DNA of 64,000 bases from Solenopsis invicta (taxonomy: Eukaryota > Arthropoda > Insecta > Hymenoptera > Formicidae): the NCBI RefSeq assembly GCF_016802725.1, contig NC_052671.1, forward strand, positions 21,520,728 through 21,584,727, written 5' to 3'. A program made the position numbers and the translations under genes. The notes under the pieces were generated by a model. That model was given only the letters and a program-made list of their open reading frames with translations. It was not told the DNA's origin and ran no database searches. Shown here one piece after another: positions 1 through 8,164 of the stretch. Position 1 is the stretch's first letter; each line of letters begins with the position of its first letter.

Positions 1-367
1 GTAGAAGTGAGAAGCATAGCAGGAGAGAGTAGGGGAGACTCGGACAAAAGGCATCACCCGGGCAAAAAAAAAACTCGAAACAATTTTTTTTCTATTAATA
101 TCAGGAAGTTGGTAACACTGCCATTCGATAGTGCTGCGAATGCGGAATATTTTGCAACCATAAAACTTCCAACAGCTTGGCGTGAACGTTATTTATGTTA
201 CACAATGTGTTTATGTGCTATCATTGTTCGAGATTTACGTTTTTTAACGTTCGAATGATTTGAAGACTATAACTGCTACGAAAGTAAGTAATATATCAAA
301 TAAGGAAATTTTGTCTAGTTTCAGAAAATACCAAAGTTATTTTGCATAAATTAATTAGTGATAGCAT

Positions 368-1366
368 TGTGATTTACCGACTTTCCGCGCGCGGATCAGC
401 TCGTCGGGTTCCCGGCGCGAGGCCGCGGAAAGGGTTCGACGCGGAAGAAAGGAAGGTTGGCAGAACGGCTTCGAATAACACTCGACGCGAGTTCGAGTTT
501 TAATCGTGGATTATACAAGTTTATTTCTTAACTACTAGGTACACGTTTGCGCTATTTACAGATATATACATTTACTACGGCGGGGTAGGCGCGATTCCGG
601 GGCGGGGATGCGGTCCCCGCGGTCGGTGCGTCGTGCTCCGGCGACGCAGTAGGCGTGGCTTACGGTGCCGTTCGCGGTTCGGGCCGGTGAGACGCGATTG
701 TCCTAGGCGGAGTGGATTCCCGCACGGTCTCGCGGTTTTCGCGACGGGGATCGTCGCCGGTAGGCTGGACGCGCGACACCCTGTCAAGTACCTTGACCCG
801 GGACCCCGAACACGGCGGTCGCGGTTTTGGTAGGTGTCGCGGGGAGAGGAGGATAGCCTCCGGTTTACCGGTGGCCGGCTCGCGGACCGAGACTCGTGGT
901 CTTCGGTTCGTGGAGGCTGGTAACTATGCAAAGGAGTTGCGTCGGAGGCGGAGTACTCTCTCGCCGCGGCCAAGCACGCTTCGACCGGGTTTCCGACTTC
1001 GGGAGCAGGATATTGCCGACGCAGCGGACCGTGATCGGGAGGCTGGTCGGTGGCAGAGTGTCGTTTCTCGTCGCGGTGGCCCTATTTATACCGAGCGACT
1101 CCGCTCGCCTCCGTTATCTTTCTCGGCGCTTGACGGCGGAGTCGTCGGGGAAGGGAGAACCGCGTGTTGTCTGAGAGCGCGTGCGCGCCGACTCAGCGCG
1201 TGCGATGGCTCGGCGCGTGTCTTCTGGCGATGTCTATCGCCAGGCGGTATCGCAATCTTTGGATGGTTTAAAAGTGGGTGCCCGCGGCACCCCCGGTTAT
1301 GGCCCGGCGGCCTTTTCGGCTGGTGTTTGCCGTGGCAATGCTTTCTCTATGGGGTGCATCGTCACA
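368..1366 (-). repeat. Gypsy-1 3' LTR (relative to minus-strand transcription)
   Basis: 999-bp LTR with TG...CA ends, nearly identical to the copy at 6209-7205. On the transcribed strand it contains an AATAAA poly(A) signal (complement at 520-525) close to its outer end. A TATAAATAG-type TATA box lies in the matching position of the other LTR. Confidence 0.95.
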
Positions 1367-1369
1367 TCA

Positions 1370-1380
1370 CCCCCTCCCTT
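1370..1380 (-). promoter_or_regulatory. Gypsy-1 polypurine tract
   Basis: Minus strand reads AAGGGAGGGGG ending three bases before the 3' LTR. It is the expected plus-strand DNA primer for reverse transcription. Position and purine purity support the call. Confidence 0.85.
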
Positions 1381-1424
1381 AGGAAGTGCCTGAATTTGAG
1401 GCACGAGGCATTGGCGTCCCCTCG

Positions 1425-1937
1425 TTACTTCGGCGGAATTTCCCGGACGCGGCGTACGCTTCCGTCGTGGTTGAAGCGTACGTGCCACCGCTTTCCTCCT
1501 GAGCGGGTCTTCCATTCTCGTGCGCGGTGGGCAGCGAAGTGTGGCACGCTGATCCGGTGCCCCGGCTCGACCTCCACTTCAATCGGCGGAGGTGGTAACG
1601 GCCCCATAACTCGCGCTGGTTCGAGTGTTGGATGCGGCGGCGGTGTTGCCGTAGGTGGTCGACGGGGTTTCGGCCGTGCGGTCGGTGGATTGGTCAGCCA
1701 CTTCATTTTGGCCTGGTTCCGTCGATCGGAGGGCTGGACGAGACGTCCTCCCTTCTGGCCGGCTATCGCGATGCTGCGCGGGATCTCTGCCGCCGCTGTT
1801 TGTGGTGGCGGGGTCGGCTGACGAAGCCGGAGCTGGCTCCAGGCCGGATCGATCCCCGGATTTGCCGGATCGTACTCCTCGTACTCTGCCAGGAGTTGGT
1901 TGATTTCGCCGATGATCTCTTGCTCGGTGCGATCCAT
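1425..1937 (-). CDS. Gypsy-1 third ORF, unrecognised proline-rich protein
   Basis: 170-codon ORF lying between the pol stop (2015) and the polypurine tract. It starts at a Met, with an acidic N-terminus (residues 1-30, rich in E, Q and D), then a long Pro/Thr/Arg-rich linker. The basic, aromatic C-terminus holds KRWHVRFNHDGSVRRVR, which looks like a small folded unit. There is no signal peptide or membrane segment, so it is not an envelope protein. It occupies the env position and may be an accessory protein or come from a spliced pol/gag extension. A second overlapping frame (1579-2037) is also open but is low-complexity. Function not recognised; being open in a young element argues that it is translated. 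Confidence 0.55.
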   Translation of the reverse strand: MDRTEQEIIGEINQLLAEYEEYDPANPGIDPAWSQLRLRQPTPPPQTAAAEIPRSIAIAGQKGGRLVQPSDRRNQAKMKWLTNPPTARPKPRRPPTATPPPHPTLEPARVMGPLPPPPIEVEVEPGHRISVPHFAAHRAREWKTRSGGKRWHVRFNHDGSVRRVREIPPK

Positions 1938-2014
1938 CTCGTTGAGCGGTCGTTTCGCAAGTAACGGTTTGTCGAGGGGTTTCGACTTTGGCTGTCGTTA
2001 CGGTGAGCCTCTGT

Positions 2015-5000
2015 TTATGCCTCTCCGCCCGAGTCATCTCCGTTATTATTGTTTGGTTGCTCGTCCTCGGTTTCCTCTCCGGGATCGGTTGCTTCGTTGT
2101 CGGTGTCTCCCCTCCTGTCGGTCTCGCGAGGTGCCGGTTTTAAATCTTGTACGTGCACGTGCCATCGTCCGCGCCTGTCGCGCAGGTCGAAGATCACGGG
2201 CGAGATTTTGTTGCATACCTCGAGGGGCCCTCGGAACTTCGGTGCCAATTTGGCATTGAACGCGGCGGCTTTGTTGGACAGGGGGTGCTCCCTCTTCCAT
2301 ACCCACTCGCCTATCTCTGGCTGCCATGGGCGACGGCGGAGGTTGTAGTATTTTTGTTGTTTTTGGAAAGCGCGTGCGAGGTGAATGCGTACTAGGTCAT
2401 GGGCCTCCTCGAGGTAGCGTCGTGTATCGTCCGGCGGTGGGGTGGGAGGCGGCGTCGCTTCGCCGACGCGCGCGGGGGTGAATATTTCTCGCCCGAGATT
2501 TAGGAACGCCGGTGTGTAGCCGGTTGCCTCGTGTCGCGCCGTATTGTATGCCAGTTGTAGTTCGGGGATTCTTTCGTCCCAGTTGCGGTGATCGCGGTCT
2601 ACGTACTGTGCGATCATTGTCTTGACCACGCGGTTCGTTCTTTCTACTGGGTTACAATGCGGCGCGTGAGTCGGCGTGCACACATGTCGGATGCGATAGG
2701 CGTGTAGGAGTTCTCTTAGTTGTTTTGATTTCAGCTGTGTTCCGTTATCGGAGATGATGCTCTCCGGGCATCCGTGGCGCAGTAAGACTTGTTCCGCGAT
2801 GCCGCGCGTTACGGCGGGAGCTGTTGCTTGCCGGAGGGGTCGTAGTTCGGCCCATTTTGAAAATCGGTCCTGCATGACCAGCAGCCACGTGTGGCCTTTC
2901 CTGGAGCGGGGGAGGGGTCCTACAAGGTCTACGGTGACCTGTTGCCAAAGCCGCGTGACATTTGTTGCGTGCATGTTCCCCGCCGGTCTGCGCTGTTCCA
3001 CTTTGTGTTGCAGGCAGTTCTCGCATTTTCGGACGTATGCGGCGATTTCTCGGAACATGCCCGGCCAATAGTACGTCTGGGCGATGCGCGCGATTGTCTT
3101 AGCTACGCCGAGGTGGCCTGCGGTGGCGTCGTCATGATTCCGACGGAGGATTTCCGGTCGTTCGTTGCGCGGCACGCAACGCTTCCATTGCTCCTCGGCC
3201 GGTGACTCGTTAAAGTCTAGGCTGTGCAGCACGTGGCGGTACAGCCTCCCCTCGCGGATCGCGAAGTCGGGTTGCGCGGCGGGATTTTCTTGTGCGGCGA
3301 GTAACGCGCGCCTGTACCAGCGGTCCGGTGGGACGAGATTTGCCGCGGCGCTGGTGGGTTGCCGTGATAAGGCGTCCGCGACGCGGTTCAGCGTGCCTTT
3401 CCGATACTTAATCTCGACGTCGTATTGTTGTAGCTCGAACGCCCACCGTCCCAGCCGTCCGGTGGGCGTGTCGAGCTTCTGTAGCCACCGTAGTGACTGG
3501 TGGTCTGTGACGACGGTGAAAGGGTACCCCTCAAGGTACTCGCGCATCCGGCGGATACCCCAGATCACGGCCAGGCACTCGAGCTCGGTGGCGCTGTAAT
3601 TTCGTTCGGCTTGGTTTAGAGTTCGGCTTGCGTAGGCTATCACGCGTTCGCCTTCGGGAAAGAATTGCGTTAACACGACTCCGAGGCCGGTGTTGCTCGC
3701 GTCGGTTTGCAGTACGAACCGCCTGGAAAAGTCGGGGCAGGTCAGCACGGGGGCCGCGGTGAGCGTGCGCTTTAGCGCTTGAAACGCGGCCTGTTCCTCG
3801 GCCCCCCACTTCCACCTTGCGTGTTTTCTCGTTAGCGCGGTTAGCGGCGCAGCCACGGTGGCGAAGTCTTGGATGAACCGACGGTACCACGAGGCGACGC
3901 CGAGAAACTGTCGGACCTGCTTGACGGTAGCGGGTGGCGGCCAGTCGGTCACGGCTTTGACCTTTTCGGGGTCGGTGCGGATACCGTTCCTGTCGACGAT
4001 GTGACCGAGGTATTTGAGCTGCTCCACGCAGAACCGGCATTTTTCCGGGTTGATCCGCAGCTTGGCTTCTCGGAGCCGGCGGAAAACTTCGCGTAACGTC
4101 TGCAGGTGTTCCTCGAACGTGGCGCTGACGACGATGATGTCGTCGAGGTAGACCAGTACGCGCGGCTTGAGGTCGGGTTCGAGCACGGAATCGAGCAGCC
4201 GTTGAAAGGTGGCGGGCGCGGAGTGCAGGCCGAACGGCATGACTTTGAATTGAAACAGTCCCTTGCCGGGTACTGTGAACGCGGTGATTGGTCGGCTCGC
4301 GGGGGATAATGGCACTTGCCAGTATCCGCTTTTTAAGTCTAGCGTGGATGGAAAACGAGCGCCGCGTAGCTTGTCGAGCGTAGCGGGGATCTGGGGGAGC
4401 GGGTACGCGTCTGGTTCGGTCGCATCGTTGACGCGACGGAAGTCGATGCAAAATCGGAACTTGCCGTCTTTCTTGCGCACTATTACGATGGGGGAGCTCC
4501 ACGGGCTTCGCGATCGCTCTATGACGCCGTCGTCGAGCATTGCCGTGACTTCGGCGTCGATCACGGCCTGCATGGCGGGGTTTCGCGGTCGGTACCGCTG
4601 TTTAATTGGCTCGCGGTCTGGTTTCAGCCGGATGACGTGCTGCGTTACTGTCGTCGGGCCGGCCACGCCCGCGAACCGCGCGAGTTCGGTCGCGAGGAGG
4701 CGGCTCAGCTCGGCTGATTCGGTAGGCGTGAGCAACGTGGACACGTGGGTCACAGCGTGATTCTCTTCGCGGCCCCGCAGCCCGGCGGGGGGGATAGGTA
4801 TGGGCGCGCCTACTTTTGCCCACGCGTTTATGCCGAGGAGCATGGCGGTTTTCATGCGTGGCATTACGCGGAATTTGTGCTGGATGTGCCGGTGGCCGAT
4901 TGTCACGGTCAGATGTACGTGGCCGGGCAGGTCCACCGACTGACCGTCGGCCAGCTGTACGGTGTTACTCGCGCGCTGTATCTTAAAGCCGCTCGCTTCG

Positions 5001-5245
5001 GCGTGGCGGGCGGTGGCGAGGTTAATAAACGACACCTCCGATCCGGTGTCGAGAAGTGCCGTGAAGTCCTGGTCGTGCACGCGCACGGTTAAGTGCGGCC
5101 GGGGCGTAAATTTTATTCGGAGGACCGGGGGTCGGCCGGAGTGTCGCCGGTCCTGGCGCCGTTTCCCGTCGGCGGATGGCAGTCGCGGGTCAGCACGCCG
5201 TCTTTGCCGCATTGCGAGCAAAATTTGCGCGGCAATCGGCGGCAC
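2015..5245 (-). CDS. pol: Gypsy-1 pol polyprotein (protease, RT, RNase H, integrase)
   Basis: Open for 1076 codons from the first Met in frame; the real entry is probably by -1 frameshifting from gag at 5161-5167. Domains by residue: aspartic protease with ALLDTGSE (Asp66); reverse transcriptase about 215-470 with YLDD at 366-369; RNase H about 505-630 (Asp515, ATELECL Glu555, TDHQSL); integrase zinc finger with His704/His711 and Cys741/Cys744; catalytic integrase core Asp773, Asp833, Glu868 (35-residue Asp-Glu spacing); then a C-terminal tail. All catalytic residues are present and there is no internal stop, so the enzyme set may be functional. Family knowledge: this order is Ty3/Gypsy. The Met at 5245 lies inside the gag overlap and need not be a true start. 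Confidence 0.95.
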   Translation of the reverse strand: MPPIAAQILLAMRQRRRADPRLPSADGKRRQDRRHSGRPPVLRIKFTPRPHLTVRVHDQDFTALLDTGSEVSFINLATARHAEASGFKIQRASNTVQLADGQSVDLPGHVHLTVTIGHRHIQHKFRVMPRMKTAMLLGINAWAKVGAPIPIPPAGLRGREENHAVTHVSTLLTPTESAELSRLLATELARFAGVAGPTTVTQHVIRLKPDREPIKQRYRPRNPAMQAVIDAEVTAMLDDGVIERSRSPWSSPIVIVRKKDGKFRFCIDFRRVNDATEPDAYPLPQIPATLDKLRGARFPSTLDLKSGYWQVPLSPASRPITAFTVPGKGLFQFKVMPFGLHSAPATFQRLLDSVLEPDLKPRVLVYLDDIIVVSATFEEHLQTLREVFRRLREAKLRINPEKCRFCVEQLKYLGHIVDRNGIRTDPEKVKAVTDWPPPATVKQVRQFLGVASWYRRFIQDFATVAAPLTALTRKHARWKWGAEEQAAFQALKRTLTAAPVLTCPDFSRRFVLQTDASNTGLGVVLTQFFPEGERVIAYASRTLNQAERNYSATELECLAVIWGIRRMREYLEGYPFTVVTDHQSLRWLQKLDTPTGRLGRWAFELQQYDVEIKYRKGTLNRVADALSRQPTSAAANLVPPDRWYRRALLAAQENPAAQPDFAIREGRLYRHVLHSLDFNESPAEEQWKRCVPRNERPEILRRNHDDATAGHLGVAKTIARIAQTYYWPGMFREIAAYVRKCENCLQHKVEQRRPAGNMHATNVTRLWQQVTVDLVGPLPRSRKGHTWLLVMQDRFSKWAELRPLRQATAPAVTRGIAEQVLLRHGCPESIISDNGTQLKSKQLRELLHAYRIRHVCTPTHAPHCNPVERTNRVVKTMIAQYVDRDHRNWDERIPELQLAYNTARHEATGYTPAFLNLGREIFTPARVGEATPPPTPPPDDTRRYLEEAHDLVRIHLARAFQKQQKYYNLRRRPWQPEIGEWVWKREHPLSNKAAAFNAKLAPKFRGPLEVCNKISPVIFDLRDRRGRWHVHVQDLKPAPRETDRRGDTDNEATDPGEETEDEQPNNNNGDDSGGEA

Positions 5246-5841
5246 TCGAAGCGCGTGTGCCCTCGCTGTTTACACCGCCAGCAACACTCGCTTCGATCGT
5301 ACGTTGCGGCGACGGCGGGGTTCTCGCGTGCCGGCGCGTGACTGGAGGGGAGCGCTCGGCAGCGCTCTTGGACGCGTTCGATCTCGACGATGCGTTGGAG
5401 TAGCTCGGCGGGGGTGCGGACGTCGGCCCGTCGCACGTGTAGTTGGAATTCGGGGCGCATGTTGTCGTACAGCTGGTCGACTTTCTCCTCGGTGGAGAAA
5501 CTCTCTGCTCTCCGCATCAAGGAGAGAATCGTCGTCGCGTATTTGAGGTATGGTTCGCCCGGCTTTTGAACGCGGTCGCGTATTTCGCGCAGTAGGTAGC
5601 TCCGGTAGCGCGGTGGCAGGTAGGTTGCCTTGAAATCGCTGACGAAGTCGCGCCATTCGTCCCAAGCGTCTCGCGAGTTTCGGTACCATAAGAGGGCATC
5701 CCCCCTTAATAGTTCTGGCAGCCCCAGCAAGACCTGATGATCCGAGAAATCGTAGCCGGCTCGCAATTCCTCGACCCGCTCCAGGAAACCCCAGGGGTCC
5801 CTCCCGTCAAACTGTACTCCCCACTTCCGCATTTGATTCAT
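5113..5841 (-). CDS. gag: Gypsy-1 gag (capsid-like and zinc knuckles)
   Basis: 242 codons from an internal Met; the frame is open further upstream through a Pro/Thr-rich stretch to about 6005, so the Met at 5841 is probably not the natural start. Residues about 1-150 resemble a Gypsy capsid (GDALLWYRNSRDAWDEW, then a helical region). The C-terminus carries a CCHC knuckle (CWRCKQRGHTRFEC) and a second CX2CX4VX4C knuckle in which His is replaced by Val. Gag packages element RNA. It overlaps pol by 133 nt, pol being in the -1 frame. The upstream SAP-like piece (5967-6209) would be the same protein if one base in a five-C run were removed. Confidence 0.85.
   Translation of the reverse strand: MNQMRKWGVQFDGRDPWGFLERVEELRAGYDFSDHQVLLGLPELLRGDALLWYRNSRDAWDEWRDFVSDFKATYLPPRYRSYLLREIRDRVQKPGEPYLKYATTILSLMRRAESFSTEEKVDQLYDNMRPEFQLHVRRADVRTPAELLQRIVEIERVQERCRALPSSHAPARENPAVAATYDRSECCWRCKQRGHTRFECRRLPRKFCSQCGKDGVLTRDCHPPTGNGARTGDTPADPRSSE
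5121..5167 (-). promoter_or_regulatory. Predicted -1 programmed ribosomal frameshift signal (gag to pol)
   Basis: In the gag reading frame (codon starts at coordinates divisible by 3) the minus strand reads ACG GGA AAC, giving slippery heptamer G GGA AAC at 5167-5161. It is followed by a 6-nt spacer (5160-5155) and then AGGACCGG (5154-5147), which is perfectly complementary to CCGGTCCT (5128-5121) across an 18-nt loop. The gag stop is at 5113-5115, just after the stem. Pol is in the -1 frame and its frame passes through exactly this site. Family knowledge: this heptamer is used by Mason-Pfizer-type retroviruses at gag-pro. Position between the last zinc knuckle and protease fits; activity is inferred. 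Confidence 0.75.
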
Positions 5842-5966
5842 AATTTTAGCGGGGGTGGACCCGTCCGAGAGTCCGTTGGCGGTGGTGGGGGTTGCGTGAT
5901 GCAGGGTGAGTCGCGGCGGGCGAAGGAGCGTCAGCGTTGGTGCGGGGGTTGCGGTGGAGGTCGCCG

Positions 5967-6209
5967 TTAGTGCCGGCGGTCGGGTTGCGGCTGGTTCGGT
6001 CGGTGGGGGAGCGCGGCCGCGCGGAACAGGTCTGGGTTTTCCTCGATATATTGGCTCATGCGTTGCCGTAACGTATCGAGGCTTCCCTCCGTATCTAGCC
6101 CGAGCGTCTCCATCTCTTCGAGAAGGACGTCTTTGTGTAGTTCGTAGATCCAGCTTTTCAGGCCGGCGGCCCTTCCTTTCTTCCGGTCTGGTCCCTGTTC
6201 GGGCGCCAT
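5967..6209 (-). CDS. Gypsy-1 gag N-terminal segment with SAP-like motif
   Basis: 80-codon ORF whose ATG uses the last base of the 5' LTR and the first two bases of the primer-binding site. Residues about 21-58 (LHKDVLLEEMETLGLDTEG...RQRMSQYIEENP) have the helix-helix spacing of a SAP/SAP-like motif; SAP-like segments occur in some insect Gypsy gag proteins. The ORF ends at 5967 in a proline-rich tail. The gag frame is open in parallel through the same tail, so this is probably the N-terminus of gag separated by a one-base frame change near the C-run at 6005-6009. Alternatives: a sequencing error, or a second frameshift. Confidence 0.55.
   Translation of the reverse strand: MAPEQGPDRKKGRAAGLKSWIYELHKDVLLEEMETLGLDTEGSLDTLRQRMSQYIEENPDLFRAAALPHRPNQPQPDRRH
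6191..6208 (-). promoter_or_regulatory. Gypsy-1 primer-binding site, tRNA-Lys type
   Basis: Minus strand TGGCGCCCGAACAGGGAC begins directly after the 5' LTR. It is the 18-nt complement of the 3' end of tRNA-Lys(UUU) including CCA, the same 18-mer used by HIV-1 and other lentiviruses. It primes minus-strand DNA synthesis. It is also translated as gag codons 1-6 if the ATG at 6209 is used. Confidence 0.92.
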
Positions 6210-7205
6210 GTGATTTACCGACTTTCCGCGCGCGGATCAGCTCGTCGGGTTCCCGGCGCGAGGCCGCGGAAAGGGTTCGACGCGGGAGAAAGGAAGGTTG
6301 GCAGAACGGCTTCGAATAACAGTCGACGCGAGTTCGAGTTTTAATCGTGGATTATACAAGTTTATTTCTTAACTACTAGGTACACGTTTGCGCTATTTAC
6401 AGATATATACATTTACTACGGCGGGGTAGGCGCGATTCCGGCGGGGATGCGGTCCCCGCGGTCGGTGCGTCGTGCTCCGGCGACGCAGTAGGCGTGGCTT
6501 ACGGTGCCGTTCGCGGTTCGGGCCGGTGAGACGCGATTGTCCTAGGCGGAGTGGATTCCCGCACGGTCTCGCGGTTTTCGCGACGGGGATCGTCGCCGGT
6601 AGGTTGGACGCGCGACACCCTGTCAAGTACCTTGACCCGGGACCCCGAACACGGCGGTCGCGGTTTTGGTGGGTGTCGCGGGGAGAGGAGGATAGCCTCC
6701 GGTTTACCGGTGGCCGGCTCGCGGACCGAGACTCGTGGTCTTCGGTTCGTGGAGGCTGGTAACTATGCAAAGGAGTTGCGTCGGAGGCGGAGTACTCTCT
6801 CGCCGCGGCCAAGCACGCTTCGACCGGGTTTCCGACTTCGGGAGCAGGATATTGCCGACGCAGCGGACCGTGATCGGGAGGTTGGTCGGTGGCAGAGTGT
6901 CGTTTCTCGTCGCGGTGGCCCTATTTATACCGAGCGACTCCGCTCGCCTCCGTTATCTTTCTCGGCGCTTGACGGCGGAGTCGTCGGGGAAGGGAGAACC
7001 GCGTGTTGTCTGAGAGCGCGTGCGCGCCGACTCAGCGCGTGCGATGACTCGGCGCGTGTCTTCTGGCGATGTCTATCGCCAGGCGGTATCGCAATCTTTG
7101 GATGGTTTAAAAGTGGGTGCCCGCGGCACCTCCGGTTATGGCCCGGCGGCCTTTTCGGCTGGTGTTTGCCGTGGCGATGCTTTCTCTATGGGGTGCATCG
7201 TCACA
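6209..7205 (-). repeat. Gypsy-1 5' LTR (relative to minus-strand transcription)
   Basis: 997-bp LTR carrying the promoter. On the minus strand a TATA box GTATAAATAG lies at 6930-6921, so transcription should start near 6895-6900 and run toward lower coordinates. Open frames on the plus strand across both LTRs are GC-rich shadows, not genes. Confidence 0.95.
6921..6930 (-). promoter_or_regulatory. TATA box in Gypsy-1 5' LTR
   Basis: Minus strand GTATAAATAG in an otherwise GC-rich LTR; identical copy in the 3' LTR near 1081-1090. It is the only TATA-like run in the LTR and is well placed upstream of the body of the element. Confidence 0.6.
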
Positions 7206-7331
7206 GCATTATTTAGTATAAGTAATGAAAGCATGTTGTTTTAGGCAAAAGAAATCGGGCAAAAGGAATCGCTAACACGTTACCTTAGCTTGCATTAATA
7301 GTGTACCTAGGCTACTGGTTTTCATTTTTAG

Positions 7332-7544
7332 ATGGTTTATACCTACAAAAGAAAAACAAATCGTGCGCAGTGGTCTGAAGAACAAATGGACGAAGCGATG
7401 AAAGCAATTTTGGAAAAAAAAGAGTCGATGCAAGCAGCTGCTAAAGAATATGGAATCCCATATTGCACTCTCCGAAAACATTTGATCGTTCCTTTCAAAA
7501 CTATGTTTAATTTTGTTACTTATTTTCAATATCTGTCAGATTAA
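7332..7544 (+). pseudogene. Helix-turn-helix (psq/CENP-B type) transposase N-terminus
   Basis: 70-codon ORF beginning with a basic TYKRKTNRAQWSEEQMDEAM followed by AAKEYGIPYCTLRKHL. This is the layout of the psq-type DNA-binding domain at the start of pogo/CENP-B-like transposases. It binds TIR DNA in that family. The frame runs into unrelated AT-rich sequence after residue about 54 and no DDE domain follows, so it is a remnant. It sits within the right part of the TA-flanked transposon (32-7845), which supports both calls. TTTTTAG directly precedes the ATG and could be a splice acceptor. Confidence 0.65.
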
Positions 7545-7847
7545 TAAAGTTTTTTACCTTTAAAGTCCGTTTTTTAATAATTTTTAGTAATTTTTTTAGG
7601 CAATTCCTTTTGCCCGAGTTGGAGATTCCTTTTGCCCGGATGTTTTGAAAAGTGTCTAAAAAAAGGTGTCGTCGTAAAAGTCATGTGAGGGTAGTTAAAA
7701 TTAATTTTATGCAAAATTCAACGTCTGTTTCAGAAAGTAGAGACTTCGAGCTACATTTTAGTATAATTATTTTGCAAATTTGATAATTTGAACATAGAAT
7801 TATAGCCATTTAAAAACAAACGATTCCTTTTGCCCGAGTCTCCCCTA

Positions 7848-8164
7848 AGTGCAGTCGCGGGAAATTTTGAATTGGAGTAACTTCTGAGTAACTAATATAT
7901 TATCTTAGTACATAATTTTGTATTTTTACATTTTCTACATTTGTATAATGATTCTACAAATAAGCTAAAAATATTATTAAACTTAATTAAATTGTTTTCT
8001 TAGATTTAAAAGTGTGATCATCTTAAAAATAAAAAAAGTCATATTTTCTAGTAAATATTTTCTAGAACCGCAAAAATAGATTATTTAATTAAAAATTTTT
8101 TTATTTACATTTTAATTACATAAATATTAAAAAAAAAATTTATAACTAACTGCAAGTAAATAAA
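7848..8164. other. AT-rich spacer, no feature seen
   Basis: About 320 bp of AT-rich sequence between the pogo-like element and the LINE fragment. No ORF, repeat or motif was recognised. Confidence 0.5.

Larger units (their letters stand above)
368..7205 (-). mobile_element. Ty3/Gypsy LTR retrotransposon (Gypsy-1), near full length
   Basis: Seen: two LTRs (368-1366 and 6209-7205) starting TGTGA and ending TCACA, flanked by the 4-bp duplication GCAT (364-367 and 7206-7209). Coding strand is minus: 5' LTR at the right, then primer-binding site, gag pieces, pol in the -1 frame, a third ORF, polypurine tract, 3' LTR at the left. Pol order is protease, RT, RNase H, integrase, which defines Ty3/Gypsy. 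GC content is far above the AT-rich surroundings, as are its codons. The LTRs differ by about eight substitutions and one 2-bp indel in about 1 kb, so the insertion is recent. Pol is uninterrupted over 1076 codons; the only visible lesion is a one-base frame break in gag. No envelope-like ORF was recognised. Confidence 0.95.
32..7845 (+). mobile_element. Pogo/Tc1-mariner-like DNA transposon, split by Gypsy-1
   Basis: Seen: terminal inverted repeats starting GGGGAGACTCGG at 32 and ending with its complement at 7845; about 24 bp match with two mismatches. Both ends are flanked by TA (30-31 and 7846-7847), the target duplication of the Tc1/mariner superfamily. The motif GGGCAAAAGGAATC of the TIR recurs near the ends (7245-7272 twice direct, 7601-7639 twice inverted), as expected of subterminal transposase sites. 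The element's own DNA is only 32-367 and 7206-7845; the rest is a nested LTR retrotransposon. The sole coding trace is a helix-turn-helix fragment at 7332-7544, so this copy is non-autonomous. Pogo assignment is inferred from TA duplication plus the psq-type domain. Confidence 0.75.

Noticed and set aside
575..1821. Long open frames on both strands of the Gypsy-1 LTRs
   Set aside because: They are GC-rich shadows with Arg/Ser/Pro-rich low-complexity translations, repeated in both LTRs, and lie in regulatory DNA.
1425..2037. Envelope gene of an errantivirus
   Set aside because: No signal peptide, furin-like site or transmembrane segment in either overlapping frame.
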